A program made the position numbers and the translations under genes. 64,000 bases of DNA from Methylocella silvestris. GTDB lineage: Bacteria > Pseudomonadota > Alphaproteobacteria > Rhizobiales > Beijerinckiaceae. The stretch covers positions 1 through 64,000 of the forward strand of contig NZ_PDZR01000002.1 of assembly GCF_002891535.1 (NCBI RefSeq), written 5' to 3'. The notes under the pieces were generated by a model. That model was not told where the DNA came from. It saw only the letters and a program-made list of their open reading frames with translations, and did not search any database. The number at the start of each line of letters is the position of its first letter. Position 1 is the first letter of the stretch. This document shows positions 14,608 through 24,279 of this stretch, in pieces.

Positions 14608-16044
14608 CTAAGGCATTACCGGCGGCGTGTAGACAAGGGTCAAGCCGAGCGCCCAGAGCAAAAACAGTACAATCGGCAGATGAAAAGTGAGCTGCAGCGC
14701 TGTAAAGCCGACGATGTCGCGCGCCTTGACGCCAAGCACGCCGAGCAGCGGCAGCATGAAAAACGGGTTGATGAGGTTCGGCAAAGCTTCGGCCGCATTA
14801 TAGACCTGCACCGCCCAGCCGAGATGCACTTTCAGCTCATTTGCGGCCTGCATGACATAGGGCGCCTCAAGCACCCATTTGCCGCCGCCTGATGGAATGA
14901 AGAAGCCGAGCGCGGCCGAATAGAGGCCCATGACGACGGGAAAGCTCTCCCGCGTATTGATGGCGGAAAAGAATTGCGCCAGCCGGAGCGCCAGCGAATG
15001 ACCCTCCGGCGTCATCGCCGTCATGATCGCGGTGACGCCGCCATAGAGCGGGAACTGGATCAATATGCCGACCGTCGCGGGAACCGCTTTCGCCGTGGCG
15101 TTGAGGAAGCTGCGCGGGCGCCAGTGCAGCAGCAAGCCAAGCATCAACAGGCCGAAATTATAGGTGTTGAGATTGGAGATCGCCAGGATCCAGTTCTTCG
15201 CGGCGAATTCCTGAATGAGCCAGCCGCCGGCGAGTGCGGCGAGCAACAACGTTATAGCCGGACTGTATTCGAAAAATTCGCCGGGACGCTCGCGCGGACG
15301 CAGGGGCGGAGTTCTTGTTGCAACGTCGATCCCCATCATCGCCGCCGTCACCGCGCGCGAGGCTGAAGGCGCGGACCAGTAGGCGATCAGCGTCGAGACG
15401 ACCGTCAGGACGGCCAGCATCGCCATCGATTGCCAAAGGAAGATCGTTTGCGTGAATGGGATGACGCCAGTAATCTCAATCAAGGCCTTGGGCATCGCGC
15501 TGGCGTTCGCCTGCAACTGGGCGGCCGAGGAGCTGATCCCGAGCGCCCAGGTGCAGCCAAGCCCCATATAGGCGGCGGCGCCCGCCGCGCGATAATCCAT
15601 CTTCAGATCTTCGCGCTCGGCGATGGCGCGCGCGAGCAGCCCGCCAAAGACGAGGCTCAGCGCCCAGTTGACCAGCGAAAGCATCATGGTGACGAGCGCA
15701 ATGAAGGCGATCGCGCCGCGGCCGCTGCGCGGCAAGGCGGCGATGCGATCGATGAGGCGCGCCACCGGCGGCGAGCTCGCGATGACATAGCCGCTGATCA
15801 CCACCATGACCTGTTGCATGGTGAAGGGAATGAGACTCCAGAAGCCGTCGCCGAAGCTTTTGGTCACGACGGCGATCGACGCGCCATTGGCGAGCGCGGC
15901 GACAGCCACGACGACGACCGCCACGGCGGCGAAGATGAAGGCGTCAGGAAACCAATGTTCCGACCAGGCCGCAAAGCGCAGGGCGATGCGGGCGAGCAGA
16001 TTTTCCCCTTCCACGCGCGGCTTTAGGCTCGCCTCAAAACTCAT
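14608..16044 (-). CDS. Short-chain fatty acid transporter, AtoE family
   Basis: This 478-residue inner-membrane protein has about 12 hydrophobic segments and family-type sequences such as NWALSLVFGGLLAR, GLGCTWALGISSSAAQL and FFIPSGGGKWVLEAPY. AtoE-family proteins move short-chain fatty acids such as acetoacetate or butyrate across the inner membrane. The start ATG follows AGGGGGAAGG. The gene lies only 18 bases after pbpC on the same strand, so it may be read through from the envelope cluster, though a functional link is not obvious. No acetoacetate or butyrate catabolic genes are adjacent. Confidence 0.88.
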   Translation of the reverse strand: MSFEASLKPRVEGENLLARIALRFAAWSEHWFPDAFIFAAVAVVVVAVAALANGASIAVVTKSFGDGFWSLIPFTMQQVMVVISGYVIASSPPVARLIDRIAALPRSGRGAIAFIALVTMMLSLVNWALSLVFGGLLARAIAEREDLKMDYRAAGAAAYMGLGCTWALGISSSAAQLQANASAMPKALIEITGVIPFTQTIFLWQSMAMLAVLTVVSTLIAYWSAPSASRAVTAAMMGIDVATRTPPLRPRERPGEFFEYSPAITLLLAALAGGWLIQEFAAKNWILAISNLNTYNFGLLMLGLLLHWRPRSFLNATAKAVPATVGILIQFPLYGGVTAIMTAMTPEGHSLALRLAQFFSAINTRESFPVVMGLYSAALGFFIPSGGGKWVLEAPYVMQAANELKVHLGWAVQVYNAAEALPNLINPFFMLPLLGVLGVKARDIVGFTALQLTFHLPIVLFLLWALGLTLVYTPPVMP

Positions 16045-16062
16045 GCCTTCCCCCTGCCCTGT

Positions 16063-18510
16063 TCATTCAACTGTGATGCGCACGATTTTCGAGGCGCCCG
16101 GCCGCAGCGGCAAGCGCAGTTGAAACTGGTGCGCGCCCTTCTGCAGCGGCCAGTTGAGCGGCGCGTCGGGGTCGGCGAGGGCGAAGGGGGCGCCGTCGAC
16201 ATACCACACCACTTGCGGCGTCTTCGGCTCGACCAGCGCTTTCAGGGATATACGCGAGAGACCCGCGGGCGCGTCGGGATTGCGCCAGACGCGGATATCG
16301 TTTTCGGGCGAGACGATCGAAAGCCGGATGTTGTCCCGCGCCGTTTCCACGGAAGCGCCTTCTTCGCTTGTCACGCGATAGCCCTCCGCGATGGCCCAGG
16401 CCCTTTGCCGCGCCGGAATCGGCGCCTCGGCTTCCTCCACGGGTATTTCGTCCGGCCGCAGCCATTCGGTCAAGGTCTGGCCACACCCCTTCGCCGAGGA
16501 CGCGCGCATGGCGCCAAACAGGCACAGTTCGACGGGGACGCGGCCCTGCGGCGGCGGAAAGCTGAGATCCTCGAGATCGCCGGGCCTTGCCTTGTGCAGA
16601 TCGACCAGGATCGCCCGCGCCAGCCGCGCCGCCGAATTGGAGCCGGTGAGCCGCGTCATCGTTCCGGCGTCGGGCCGCCCGAGCCAGACGCCGACGATAT
16701 AATCGCGCGTGAAGGCGAGGGTCACCGCATCGCGATATCCCTGCGACGTGCCGGTCTTGACTGCCGTCGGAAAGGGATATTCGAGCGGGCCGTAGCGCGG
16801 AAAGCTCGGCAGCCGCGCCATAGGATCCGACAGAAACGACGTCACCAGCCGCGCCGCGTCGGCGGACATCACCCGGACGGAGGGCGGGCGCGCGCCATCG
16901 TGGAGCCAAACGAGTTCGCTGAGCATCCCGTCATCAGCGAGCGCGCCATAGGCTCGCACCATTCGCTCCAGCGTCGTCGGCAGCGCGCCAAGCGCCATGG
17001 CCACGCCAAAGCTGTCGGCCGGCGCCGAAACCTCGGCGAGGCCAAGCTTGCGCAGGAAGCGCAGCGCCTCGTCGAGGCCGACGCCGCGCAGGAGATTGAT
17101 CGCCGGCACATTGCGGGAATTGGCAAGCGCCTGGCGCGGCAGCATTGGCCCGAGGAAATGCCCGTCGGCATTGCTGACGCCCGAGGCCCCCTCGGGCAGA
17201 TCGGCGAGGACGCCGCCCGGCCGCGCCACGCCGCGATCGAGCGCCAAAGCATAGATGAAGGGTTTTAGCGCGCTCCCCGGGGAGCGCGGCGCGCGGGTAA
17301 AATCCACCGCGCCGGCGCGCTTGTCGGCGTAGTCGCTGGAGCCGAGCGCAGCGACGACCGCGCCGCTGCCCCGCTCGACGACCAAAGCCGCAACCTGGCC
17401 CGCGCCGGCGCCGCGCCAGACGTTGAGAGAGCGCCGCGCCAAAGCCGTCAGCCGTCGCTGCGCGTCGAGGTCGATGCTGGTTTTGATGCGAGGATCATCG
17501 CCGTCGCGCAGGGGCCGAAGCCGCATGCGATTTTCATAGCGCAGCACCAGATGCAGCGCCTCCGGGCGGCGCGGCGGCGGCTGCGCCGACAGCGCCCTCA
17601 GCTGATTTTGCGCCAAGGAAAGTTCAGCTCCGTCGATGACTTTCTGGCGCGCCAATTCGGCCAGGGCGCGGGCGCCGCGCCTCTTTGCCTGAAACAGGCC
17701 AGACGGCCGCAGCGGATTGAGCCGCGTCGGCGATTGCGGCAGGCCCGAAAGCAACGCGATCTCGGCGAAACTCAGATCCTCGGCGGGCTTGTCGAAGTAG
17801 AAGCGCGCCGCATGGGCGATTCCATGGCTTCCGTTGCCATAGGGCGCGAGGCGCAAATAATGCGAAAGCAGCGCCTCGCGGCCGTAACGCCAGGTCAGCA
17901 CGACGGCGGTGACAGCCTCCTCGATCTTGGCCTTGAGGCTGCGCGGCTGCGGGTGCTGCATGCGCGCGATCTGCATGGCGAGCGTCGAGGCCCCTGCCCG
18001 GCCACCGGAGCGCAAGCGGCGCCACGCGGCGCCCGCAACCGCAATGGGATCGACGCCGGGATGAGCGTGAAAGCGGCGATCCTCCAGAGCCAGCGTCGCG
18101 CGAACGATACGCTCGGGCGGATTTTTCAGCGGCCAATAGCCGTAGTCGAGCAGACGCGCCCCGGCTTTGCCACATGAAGCGGGATGAGGAAAAGTGGATG
18201 CCGGTTTTCCGCCCGCATCCCGCTCCAGACACTCGAATCGATCGCGTCTCATGGTTTTGGATTGATTCAATCCAAAACCATCGCGATCTATGCGCGGCGC
18301 GCCGATCTGCGCGATGAAACTTCCGCGCCGATCATAGAGCATCGGCGTCGGCGGCGGCGATGTGAGATGGGCGCGCTGATCGACGACGATCGCAAAACGC
18401 ACGCCGAGCGCCGCCAGCGCAATGCCGCAGGCAAGCGCCAGGGACCGCCGCCAGTTCGGCGCGCGCGCTCTATCTGGCGATAATGATTCGCCGTCCGGCG
18501 CTCGAGCCAT
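16063..18510 (-). CDS. pbpC: Penicillin-binding protein 1C with an in-frame repeat insertion
   Basis: This 815-residue bifunctional enzyme polymerises and would crosslink peptidoglycan in the periplasm, anchored by one N-terminal membrane segment (about residues 22-42). The glycosyltransferase (GT51) domain begins around residue 120 and has ALEDRRFHAHPG with Glu143. The transpeptidase domain has the S-x-x-K motif SALK with Ser413, and KTGTS near 584. A C-terminal BiPBP-type domain (about 700-815) completes the usual PBP1C layout. Residues about 74-111 are encoded by a palindromic repeat and look foreign to the family. The start overlaps the A2M gene by 41 bases; CAGGGG precedes it. This A2M/PBP1C pairing is known in many bacteria. 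Confidence 0.93.
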   Translation of the reverse strand: MARAPDGESLSPDRARAPNWRRSLALACGIALAALGVRFAIVVDQRAHLTSPPPTPMLYDRRGSFIAQIGAPRIDRDGFGLNQSKTMRRDRFECLERDAGGKPASTFPHPASCGKAGARLLDYGYWPLKNPPERIVRATLALEDRRFHAHPGVDPIAVAGAAWRRLRSGGRAGASTLAMQIARMQHPQPRSLKAKIEEAVTAVVLTWRYGREALLSHYLRLAPYGNGSHGIAHAARFYFDKPAEDLSFAEIALLSGLPQSPTRLNPLRPSGLFQAKRRGARALAELARQKVIDGAELSLAQNQLRALSAQPPPRRPEALHLVLRYENRMRLRPLRDGDDPRIKTSIDLDAQRRLTALARRSLNVWRGAGAGQVAALVVERGSGAVVAALGSSDYADKRAGAVDFTRAPRSPGSALKPFIYALALDRGVARPGGVLADLPEGASGVSNADGHFLGPMLPRQALANSRNVPAINLLRGVGLDEALRFLRKLGLAEVSAPADSFGVAMALGALPTTLERMVRAYGALADDGMLSELVWLHDGARPPSVRVMSADAARLVTSFLSDPMARLPSFPRYGPLEYPFPTAVKTGTSQGYRDAVTLAFTRDYIVGVWLGRPDAGTMTRLTGSNSAARLARAILVDLHKARPGDLEDLSFPPPQGRVPVELCLFGAMRASSAKGCGQTLTEWLRPDEIPVEEAEAPIPARQRAWAIAEGYRVTSEEGASVETARDNIRLSIVSPENDIRVWRNPDAPAGLSRISLKALVEPKTPQVVWYVDGAPFALADPDAPLNWPLQKGAHQFQLRLPLRPGASKIVRITVE
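18179..18288. repeat. Palindromic repeat read in frame inside pbpC
   Basis: Two hairpins stand side by side. The first nests GCGGGATG (18179-18186) with CATCCCGC (18216-18223) around GGAAAA with TTTTCC. The second has 15-bp perfect arms (18251-18265 and 18267-18281) around a single T, flanked by GATCGCG (18240-18246) and CGCGATC (18282-18288). Such units are normally intergenic repeats in Rhizobiales; here the unit adds about 38 codons to pbpC without breaking the frame. Confidence 0.75.
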
Positions 18511-21500
18511 GGACCCCTGCCTGATACATCGTCTCAGTCTCGCCGGGCGGCTGCGTAAAGCTCCCCTCGATCATCGCCTTGGCGCGGAAAGCGAAGCGGT
18601 AGTTTCCTTTCGGCAGAAAATCATAGGCATAAAATACCTGATCGTCATCGAATGCGGTCCAGGTTGGCAGCAGCGTCGGAGCAAAGCTTGGCGAGGCCTC
18701 GCGCGGCGCCGTCGCGAGATTGGGATTGAGCGGGTCGAAGCCGGCCGCAAGCGGGATGGTGATTGCAACATGCGTGCGATCCTGCGGGCTGACAACCTCG
18801 ACCGCCTCCTCGATCACATCGCCGCTTTGGAGGTGAAGCGCGCCGTCGGGGCCGGGCTCCAACAGCAGCGGCGGCGCGCCCTCCGTGATCTTGTAGGTCT
18901 TGCGTGAGACGACAAAACCCTGCGCGCTCGCCTGCGCCAGGTAGCCCGGCTCCGCCTGCAGATAGGAAACATTTGAAAGCGCCACGATCGGCGCGGCGCC
19001 CGCATTGGCGATACGGACTTCGCCGGCGCCGTTTACGCCAAGCCGGGCAAGGGGGACGCCGGCGCTGAGGCTCGCCTGCTCCGTCTTGCCGTCCTGCGTC
19101 ACGCTGACATCGGTTTGCGCGGAAGTCTTCCGCCAGATCGAGGCCAGCGCGCGCATGGCGGCAGAGTTGGCGTTGGTGTCGCCCCAGCCGTCGCCGGCGC
19201 CAAGACGCAGCAAGCCGTCGCGCAGCACATTCGAGCGCGGATCCTGCGGCGCGACGAGCGCCGCCGCGCGGGTCATCTCGGCGAGGCCGCGCGTTTCGGA
19301 GGGCAGGACTTCCGGATCGCCATCATCAGCCGCTTGCCCGGCATAAACCTCTTTACCGTTGCGATTGAGGAATTTTACGCGGGTCCACATGTCTTCAAGA
19401 AGAACGCCGGCGATCTGCTTGCCGTCGCCGGGCAGCTGCATGGCGACCTGCGTCATCAGCGCCACCGAGACATTGGGCATCGCAGCGGCGCGCCGGCTGA
19501 GCTCGGCCGCATAGGCCTGATCGAGCCGTCCGCCATCGGCGAGCGCCGTCAGCGCCTCGACGCGCTCGCGCAATTCCTCGCCGGTGCGAAGCCGCGAATA
19601 GTCGGAGCGCAGCGACTGTTTCAAGACTGCGGCAAGGCGCTCGCTCAGCGCTTTGTCGACGGGTTCGCCCGCGCGTTGCGCCGCGACGAGAAAGCCATAG
19701 GCCCAGGCGGTGAGGGAAACGCTTCCGCGCGCTCGCGGCCAGAAGGCGACGAGGCCGTCGGCGTCGACGCTCTGCGAGATCGCGATGATGGTATTATGAA
19801 CGTCATTCTTCAGCCGGTCGCCAAGATCGGAAGCGGCAAGCACCGCTTCGAAGGGTTTTAGCGCGAGCGCCGCGGAGGCGAGCGAGATACGCTGCTCGGT
19901 GCAGCCGTAAGGATATTCGACGAGATAGTTTAGGCCGGCGACAAGCCGGACGATCGCGGGATCGGAGGCGACATCGAGACTGCGCCGCAGCGATCCGGGA
20001 CGCAGCTTCGCCGCGATGGCGGGAAGCGTCAGCGCGCCGCCTGCAGCAATGTCGAGCATCTTGCGCTCGCGCGTCACCGGCCTGTCAGGTCTGATGGGCA
20101 GCTCGATCTCCACGGCGTCGCGCGCCTGATCGGCGTCGCGCTTCAGGGTGAAGCGCAGGCGCGCGCTGCCGCCCGACGGCGGAACAACGACAGGAAAATC
20201 GAGTCGCGCCGGATGGTTTGGCTCGAAAGTGAAATTGCGTTCGCCGGACCCTTGCAGCGTGAGCCCGTCGACAGAAAGACTGGCGCGGCCGGAGCCCGCC
20301 GGCCCTTCCACCACGCGGCCCAGAAAAGCTGCCGAGAAGGCGTCGCCGTTGCGCAGAAAGCGCGGCAGCGCCGGCTGCGCGACGAGATCCTGCCGGATCA
20401 GCATTTCGCCCGTGGCAAAGCCGAACCGCTCCGGCCCGCTGATCGCCTTGGCGCGCAGTTTGAAGATGGTCAGGGAATCCGGCAGCTTGACCTTGATTTT
20501 GACCATCCCGCTCGGACCGACGATGACTTTCGGCAGATAGATCGGGACGGGCGTGAAATTCTTGCGCACCGACACATTGTTGTCTGAGCCCCATTCGTCG
20601 AGGCCGGCGTCTCCGCCCGGCGCCTCATCAAGGGGGATCAACCCGAACGCCATGTTGCGCGTGTCGCGCGCAGCCATCGTCGTCGGCCGGTCGACGATGA
20701 AATTCGGCAGCGGATCGAGCGGACGCTCCTTGGCGAGCGAAAGCACCGCCTGATCCACCATCCAGAAGGTCGCCTCGCCGGCGACCGGCTTTCCGAGATC
20801 GTCGGAAAGTTTCAGCGCGATCTCGATCTCCTGGCCCGGCCGCGCCTTCTGCGGATAGTCGAGCGCGACGGTCACGATATTCTTGACCGGCGTCACCGTG
20901 ATCCATTTCGTCGCAGCGATGGTCACGGGCTTGCCCTGATCGAACGGCGCCGAGGCGTCGGCGCCTCCGTCCGGCAGCCGCCCGCGCATGATCAGGAAAT
21001 GCACCGCAAGCCTCGGCAGATCGGGTGTCGCGACAGCGACCTCGAAACGTCCGAAACCATTCGTGATATTGACCCACTCATAGCGGAAGCGGCCGCCCGG
21101 ATCCTCGACGATCGCCAGAGCGCGCGCGTTCTGGAACGGGCTTTGTATGATGAGGCTCGCCGTCTCGCCGGGCGCATAGGCCTCCTTGTCGGCGGCGACC
21201 TCGGCGGTCTGCGATGGCGCGCGCGCGAATGTCGCGGGGCTATCGCCGCCGACGAAGAAATCAACCGCGATCTTTTGCCTTCGCCCGCTGCGGTCGGAAG
21301 CCTCGAGCTCGACGAGATAGACTCCCGCCGCGCGCGCCTCGAAGCCAAGCTTCTGCGCCTCCTTGCCGCTCGTGATCTGTTTCTCGCTCACTGTCTCGTC
21401 GACGATTTCGGTTACATATTTCGCCGCGCCCTGGCTGAAGTCGCTCGCCTGCAGGGTCGAGCTCCAATTGCGCCGGACGAGGCGCGCTGTCATCGCGACG

Positions 21501-24256
21501 CCCTCGATCGGCGCGCCCTTGGCGTCGACGGCGAGGATTTCGGCGTCGATCGGCCCCGGCTGCTTCTGGTAGCGCGGGGTTTTGACGCCGAGCACGAAAG
21601 GCGGCAAAGCCGCGACCGAGACGATGTTGCGCACCTCGGACTGATCGTCGCCGGCGACGGTGGCCTCGATCTGATAGCGGCGCGGCTGCGCCGTCGGCTC
21701 GATCGACGGATCGAAGGTGATTTTCGCCGCCCCGGCGCTGTCTGTCGTCCCCTCGCGTTCGAGCACGGGCGTCGATTTGAACTTGCCGTCGCCCGAAAAA
21801 CGCGCGTCGGTCGAAAAGAACCAGCCCTCGCGCCCGGGCGGCGTCCAGGCATAAGGGAACTGGCTGGCGCGCCATTTGATCGGCCGGTCGGCGACGAGGC
21901 CGCCGGCGAAATAGCGCGCCAGAAGCTCCACGGAAAACGCGCCGTCGAGCGCTGCGGTCTGCGGCGCGTTGAGCAGCACCTCGAAGGTCGGCAGGCGATA
22001 AGCCTCTTTCTTGAAGGGCGTTTCGCCGCAGGAGACCGGCCCCTCGTTCTCCGCTTGAGTTGCGTTCTCGTCCGGTTGCTCGGCGCCCTCGTCCAGCGCG
22101 CCTTCGGCAACCTCGCGATCGGGCTCGAAGGCCACCGAATAATCGCCCGTCGCCGGCGTCGCCGCGTCGAATTTGCGGTAGACATTCCCGGTCTCATCGA
22201 TCGTCGCCGGCAGACGCCATTCCTGCCCGCCGGGGCCTTTGACGAGCAGCGTCCCCGTCCCCTTCGCATAGCTCAGCGCGCCGCCGAGATAGCGCCTGAC
22301 ATAGCCCTTGATCTGAACCGGCTCTTCCGGCCGGTAAATTGGCCGCTCGGTGAAAAGATGGCAGAGCGTGCGGGGCGCCTCTGCGCGGTCGGTCTGCGGA
22401 TCGACCGTCCAGGCGAGCCAGGCCTCATCGGGCTTCGTCCAGTTCTCGCCCGCATATTCAGCCGGGCCATGCGCGGGATCGAGCGCCAGCACATCAAGGC
22501 CCTTGGCGACCGTGATGCGCTTGATCGTCGCCTTGGCGGGCTCGCCGACGCCCCATGTAAAGGCGCCTTCGGCGTCGGTGCGGCCGGCGACGAGGGTCTC
22601 ATATTTATCCTCGCGCAGCCCTTCCAGTTTGACCTCGGCGCCCTCGACCGGCTTTGCGGTCGACAGCGAAGTAACGACGAAGCGGACGCGGCCCGTTTCC
22701 TCCACGGTGGTCAGCGTCAGGTCGGTGACCTGCACGCGCATAAAACTGCGCGTGTCAGCGCCGATCGGGCGCATCCCGACAAGATAGGCGCCGGCTTCGC
22801 CAGCGCCCTTGATCCGGTCGAAGAAGGGTTTCAGATCGAGCCCGAATTTGCCGCCCGCGCCCTGCCGCCCGATCGGCAGCGCCGCGAGTTCGGAGACGGC
22901 CGGGGAGCCGAGCGCCTTGATCCTTTGCGCGATCGCGCCGCCGTCGGCATCCTCATCCTTGCTCCACCGCTCCGGCGCATTGCCCGGCAGCGGCGGCTCT
23001 TTCGAATCGTCGGTATCGACGCCCTCCGCAGGAAATGGCCAGAAATCGCGCGAGAGCGGATCAATAGCGTAGATGCGCAGGTCGACCTTGTCGAAGCCCG
23101 CCCCGCGCATCGGGATCAACTGCGGGCCGAAGCGTTCGACGATCCCCTGCCGGACGTCGAAGGCAAGGCTGGCGCGCGCCGGCGCAAAGGCGAAGCGCTG
23201 CAGGAAAGGCGCGCCCGCGAGCTGACGCTTGCGGTCGTCGGAGAGACTGCCCGGCGCTAGGATCAGCTCATAAATCGTGTCGGCCAGAAATTTTCCGGAG
23301 ATTTTGAGACGCGCGCCGTCCGGCTCAACAGCGAGGCGCTCGACCGGCGGCGAGATGCGCAGCGCGTCTCGCGCTTTTGCGATGTCGAGCGGCTCGGGCG
23401 TCGCGCTGAAGCCGAGCGAAAGGCTCCGCACGCGCGGCTCGTCCTCACCGCCCGCGGGCGCGCAGTGGAGCAGCCGGTCGCGACTTGCGCTCTCAAGCCC
23501 CTCGCCGCAAGAGGCGCCGGTGACGGCAAAGGGTGTGGCGCTTTGCAGGCGCAGCGCGAAGGAAGGCTCGTCAAGACCTGGCTCGTTGGAGAGTTTTAGC
23601 CGCAGGATGACGACGCGCCCGTCGGGAACCGCGTTCTTCAACCGGACAAGATAGGACCGGCCGGCGTCTTTCTTGGCTCCCTCAAGCGGCAGAATCGTAA
23701 AATCCTGCGCGGTGAGAAATTGCCCGTCGCCGCCGGCAAGGCCCGGCGCGGGGCGCAATTCGATCGACGTCAGCCGGCTCAAGGCGGCGAGATCGACAGG
23801 ACCAGCGAAGGTCATGACAACATGATCGAGCTCGGCGATCGGCTCCGACTCGGCGGCGGGACTCGTGGTGATGGGCTCTGGCAACAGCGGGATCAGGCGC
23901 GTGGCGGCGCCCTCGGCCTCGAAAACGACCGGTTCGAGCGGGCGCCAGGCAGCTGAAGGCCGAAATTGCAGCGCGCGCGGGCCGAGCCATTGCCACGCGC
24001 CGGGAATGTCGGGCGTCATCTTGACGAATTGCGCCGGCGCGTCCTCCGGGCCGCCGCCCTGCGGCCCGGCGTCGCTTCTGAAAAACAGCGTTACAGGATC
24101 CCAGCTGCGCAGAAACCGCTCGGGCACGATCCGCGCGCCGTCCGCCCGTTCGAGAATGTCGAATTGCGGCGCGCCATCGGCCCGTACCGGATGCGGAGCA
24201 AATGACAAGCAAACGGCGGCGAGGAGCATAGCGCAGGCGAGCGCCAGATGTTTCAT
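18470..24256 (-). CDS. Bacterial alpha-2-macroglobulin (large type, YfhM-like) lipoprotein-like or periplasmic protein
   Basis: This protein of about 1,928 residues is a bacterial alpha-2-macroglobulin, thought to trap proteases that enter the periplasm. It has a signal peptide (MKHLALACAMLLAAVCLSFA), many macroglobulin-like beta domains, a bait-type region, and an alpha-helical thioester domain with GCTEQ near residue 1451, which provides the Cys-Gln thioester. The signal has no clear lipobox Cys, unlike Escherichia coli YfhM. The ATG at 24256 follows AAGGAA; an upstream ATG at 24283 overlaps the stop of the giant gene (ATGA) and is also possible. The end overlaps pbpC. Thioester plus PBP1C partnership agrees with the known protective role. 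Confidence 0.92.
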   Translation of the reverse strand: MKHLALACAMLLAAVCLSFAPHPVRADGAPQFDILERADGARIVPERFLRSWDPVTLFFRSDAGPQGGGPEDAPAQFVKMTPDIPGAWQWLGPRALQFRPSAAWRPLEPVVFEAEGAATRLIPLLPEPITTSPAAESEPIAELDHVVMTFAGPVDLAALSRLTSIELRPAPGLAGGDGQFLTAQDFTILPLEGAKKDAGRSYLVRLKNAVPDGRVVILRLKLSNEPGLDEPSFALRLQSATPFAVTGASCGEGLESASRDRLLHCAPAGGEDEPRVRSLSLGFSATPEPLDIAKARDALRISPPVERLAVEPDGARLKISGKFLADTIYELILAPGSLSDDRKRQLAGAPFLQRFAFAPARASLAFDVRQGIVERFGPQLIPMRGAGFDKVDLRIYAIDPLSRDFWPFPAEGVDTDDSKEPPLPGNAPERWSKDEDADGGAIAQRIKALGSPAVSELAALPIGRQGAGGKFGLDLKPFFDRIKGAGEAGAYLVGMRPIGADTRSFMRVQVTDLTLTTVEETGRVRFVVTSLSTAKPVEGAEVKLEGLREDKYETLVAGRTDAEGAFTWGVGEPAKATIKRITVAKGLDVLALDPAHGPAEYAGENWTKPDEAWLAWTVDPQTDRAEAPRTLCHLFTERPIYRPEEPVQIKGYVRRYLGGALSYAKGTGTLLVKGPGGQEWRLPATIDETGNVYRKFDAATPATGDYSVAFEPDREVAEGALDEGAEQPDENATQAENEGPVSCGETPFKKEAYRLPTFEVLLNAPQTAALDGAFSVELLARYFAGGLVADRPIKWRASQFPYAWTPPGREGWFFSTDARFSGDGKFKSTPVLEREGTTDSAGAAKITFDPSIEPTAQPRRYQIEATVAGDDQSEVRNIVSVAALPPFVLGVKTPRYQKQPGPIDAEILAVDAKGAPIEGVAMTARLVRRNWSSTLQASDFSQGAAKYVTEIVDETVSEKQITSGKEAQKLGFEARAAGVYLVELEASDRSGRRQKIAVDFFVGGDSPATFARAPSQTAEVAADKEAYAPGETASLIIQSPFQNARALAIVEDPGGRFRYEWVNITNGFGRFEVAVATPDLPRLAVHFLIMRGRLPDGGADASAPFDQGKPVTIAATKWITVTPVKNIVTVALDYPQKARPGQEIEIALKLSDDLGKPVAGEATFWMVDQAVLSLAKERPLDPLPNFIVDRPTTMAARDTRNMAFGLIPLDEAPGGDAGLDEWGSDNNVSVRKNFTPVPIYLPKVIVGPSGMVKIKVKLPDSLTIFKLRAKAISGPERFGFATGEMLIRQDLVAQPALPRFLRNGDAFSAAFLGRVVEGPAGSGRASLSVDGLTLQGSGERNFTFEPNHPARLDFPVVVPPSGGSARLRFTLKRDADQARDAVEIELPIRPDRPVTRERKMLDIAAGGALTLPAIAAKLRPGSLRRSLDVASDPAIVRLVAGLNYLVEYPYGCTEQRISLASAALALKPFEAVLAASDLGDRLKNDVHNTIIAISQSVDADGLVAFWPRARGSVSLTAWAYGFLVAAQRAGEPVDKALSERLAAVLKQSLRSDYSRLRTGEELRERVEALTALADGGRLDQAYAAELSRRAAAMPNVSVALMTQVAMQLPGDGKQIAGVLLEDMWTRVKFLNRNGKEVYAGQAADDGDPEVLPSETRGLAEMTRAAALVAPQDPRSNVLRDGLLRLGAGDGWGDTNANSAAMRALASIWRKTSAQTDVSVTQDGKTEQASLSAGVPLARLGVNGAGEVRIANAGAAPIVALSNVSYLQAEPGYLAQASAQGFVVSRKTYKITEGAPPLLLEPGPDGALHLQSGDVIEEAVEVVSPQDRTHVAITIPLAAGFDPLNPNLATAPREASPSFAPTLLPTWTAFDDDQVFYAYDFLPKGNYRFAFRAKAMIEGSFTQPPGETETMYQAGVHGSSAGRRIIIAR

Positions 24257-24279
24257 GGAAGCGTTCCTTGCGAACCTCG

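Noticed and set aside
20999-23260. A 753-codon plus-strand frame opposite the A2M gene
   Set aside because: It is the antisense shadow of a strongly coded, homologous A2M gene in GC-rich DNA; it has many Arg/Ala runs and no recognisable domain.
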